This document shows, one piece after another, positions 63,510 through 64,000 of a DNA stretch of 64,000 nt. Position 1 is the stretch's first letter; each line of letters opens with the position of its first letter. A program made the position numbers and the translations under genes. The stretch lies in assembly GCF_042678185.1 (NCBI RefSeq), contig NZ_JBHUDQ010000001.1; one strand, written 5' to 3'. The DNA is from Ramlibacter ginsenosidimutans. GTDB lineage: Bacteria; Pseudomonadota; Gammaproteobacteria; Burkholderiales; Burkholderiaceae_C. Below the pieces are notes generated by a model, which did not search any database, had not been told where the DNA came from, and saw only the letters and a list, made by a program, of their open reading frames with translations.

Positions 63510-63659
63510 GCTGAAGATGAGCGTCGCATCCATGAAGGCGAACAGGACCGTGATATGCGCGGGAACGCCCAACCGCGCGGACTCGTCGTAAAGCATCCGG
63601 AGTTCGCGAACGCACTCCTCCGCTTCCGGCGCCTTCACGATGAAGGCAGAGGATCCCAC
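63510..63659 (-). pseudogene. 2'-5' RNA ligase family, N-terminal remnant
   Basis: From a GTG at 63659 the first 45 or so residues read SAFIVKAPEAEECVRELRML, then SARLGVPAHITVLFAFM, the typical start of a 2'-5' RNA ligase/cyclic phosphodiesterase. Only the first HxT motif (HIT) is present. The frame then runs on as unrelated sequence antisense to the CarS-like gene, so the C-terminal domain with the second HxT is lost. Upstream, an in-frame TAG limits the start. The remainder of 63468-63786 holds no other gene. Confidence 0.65.
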
Positions 63660-63786
63660 TGAGGGCTAAGGTCGGAACTGACCCGCACGCACCGACCGCG
63701 CGCCGCGAGGTGCACGATCTCCTGCGCGCCTCGCGGTGCGCTGCCGGCGCGGGTCCGCGTCGACCGACCTGTTGGACATCGAAGCG

Positions 63787-64000
63787 TCAGAGTTCATGCG
63801 AGTACACGATGAAGCCGAGATGCTTGGCCATCCTGTCATAGAGCGCGCGACCAGCAACGTTGGTCGTCTGCGTGGTCCAGTAGACGCGCGAACTCCCGGC
63901 CTCTTTCGCGGTGTCCAGCACCTGCTGAATGAGCGCGCGCCCGACTCCCCGGCCACGGCATGCCTCGTCGGTGAACAGGTCCTGCAGGTAGCAGACGTCA
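63787..64000 (-). CDS. GNAT family N-acetyltransferase, C-terminal part (5' end beyond window)
   Basis: The visible 70 residues read DVCYLQDLFTDEACRGRGVG, RALIQQVLDTAKEAGSSRVY, WTTQTTNVAGRALYDRM and then GFIVYSHEL before TGA. CRGRGVGRALI is the acetyl-CoA pyrophosphate-binding motif, and the N-x-x-G-R-x-L-Y-D block is the usual C-terminal helix. The substrate is unknown. The gene begins outside the window. Confidence 0.85.
   Translation of the reverse strand, partial: DVCYLQDLFTDEACRGRGVGRALIQQVLDTAKEAGSSRVYWTTQTTNVAGRALYDRMAKHLGFIVYSHEL

Overview
The window is a high-GC chromosomal segment from a betaproteobacterium of the order Burkholderiales. The best fit is Comamonadaceae, for example a Ramlibacter- or Variovorax-like organism. 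The evidence is the order dksA - STAS protein - hslV - hslU next to a complete dcw cluster, the xerC - DUF484 - dapF string, two orphan Bug-type solute receptors, a phasin-like protein, and lineage-typical intergenic repeats. The genus is an inference from gene order and protein style; no marker gene here settles it.

Layout. 1-97 is the right end of an IS30-family element, apparently inserted in a dispersed repeat. 305-18529 is the division and cell-wall (dcw) cluster on the minus strand, transcribed mraZ-rsmH-ftsL-ftsI-murE-murF-mraY-murD-ftsW-murG-murC-ddlB-ftsQ-ftsA-ftsZ-lpxC. Almost all junctions from rsmH to ftsQ overlap by 1 or 4 bases, and MraZ boxes lie upstream of mraZ. 18763-25112, also minus, holds hslU, hslV, a large double-STAS protein, a DksA with a histone-like basic tail, and a COG0523 GTPase. 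25236-39594 mixes housekeeping genes (rlmI, xerC, dapF) with accessory genes: a 7TM protein with a degenerate GGDEF domain, two Bug receptors, a Nudix/metallo-beta-lactamase fusion, a DUF898 protein and an M48 protease. The RNase P RNA gene follows at 39628-40024.

40105-42342 is the most intriguing part. A perfect FNR/Anr-type site precedes a predicted outer-membrane cytochrome-porin fusion (Cyc2-like layout) and a diheme c4-type lipoprotein. 42361-49141 has htpX, a DUF3025/NYN-LOTUS/pyrC unit and a glutamate/aspartate-type ABC importer (gltIJKL). 49301-57111 has a LysR regulator, small enzymes, an Atm1-type ABC exporter carrying an in-frame palindromic insertion, a thioesterase, an enoyl-CoA hydratase family protein and an AI-2E family permease.

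57-64 kb looks like a plastic zone. It holds a truncated tspO, a toxin-antitoxin pair whose toxin is frameshifted, and a 2'-5' RNA ligase remnant, alongside a SagB-like nitroreductase, a DNA polymerase X/PHP protein and a CarS-like membrane enzyme. The last two diverge around a second FNR/Anr-like site. At least four families of palindromic repeats occur, mostly directly downstream of stop codons of minus-strand genes. I saw no CRISPR array, tRNA, 5S/16S/23S rRNA or riboswitch.
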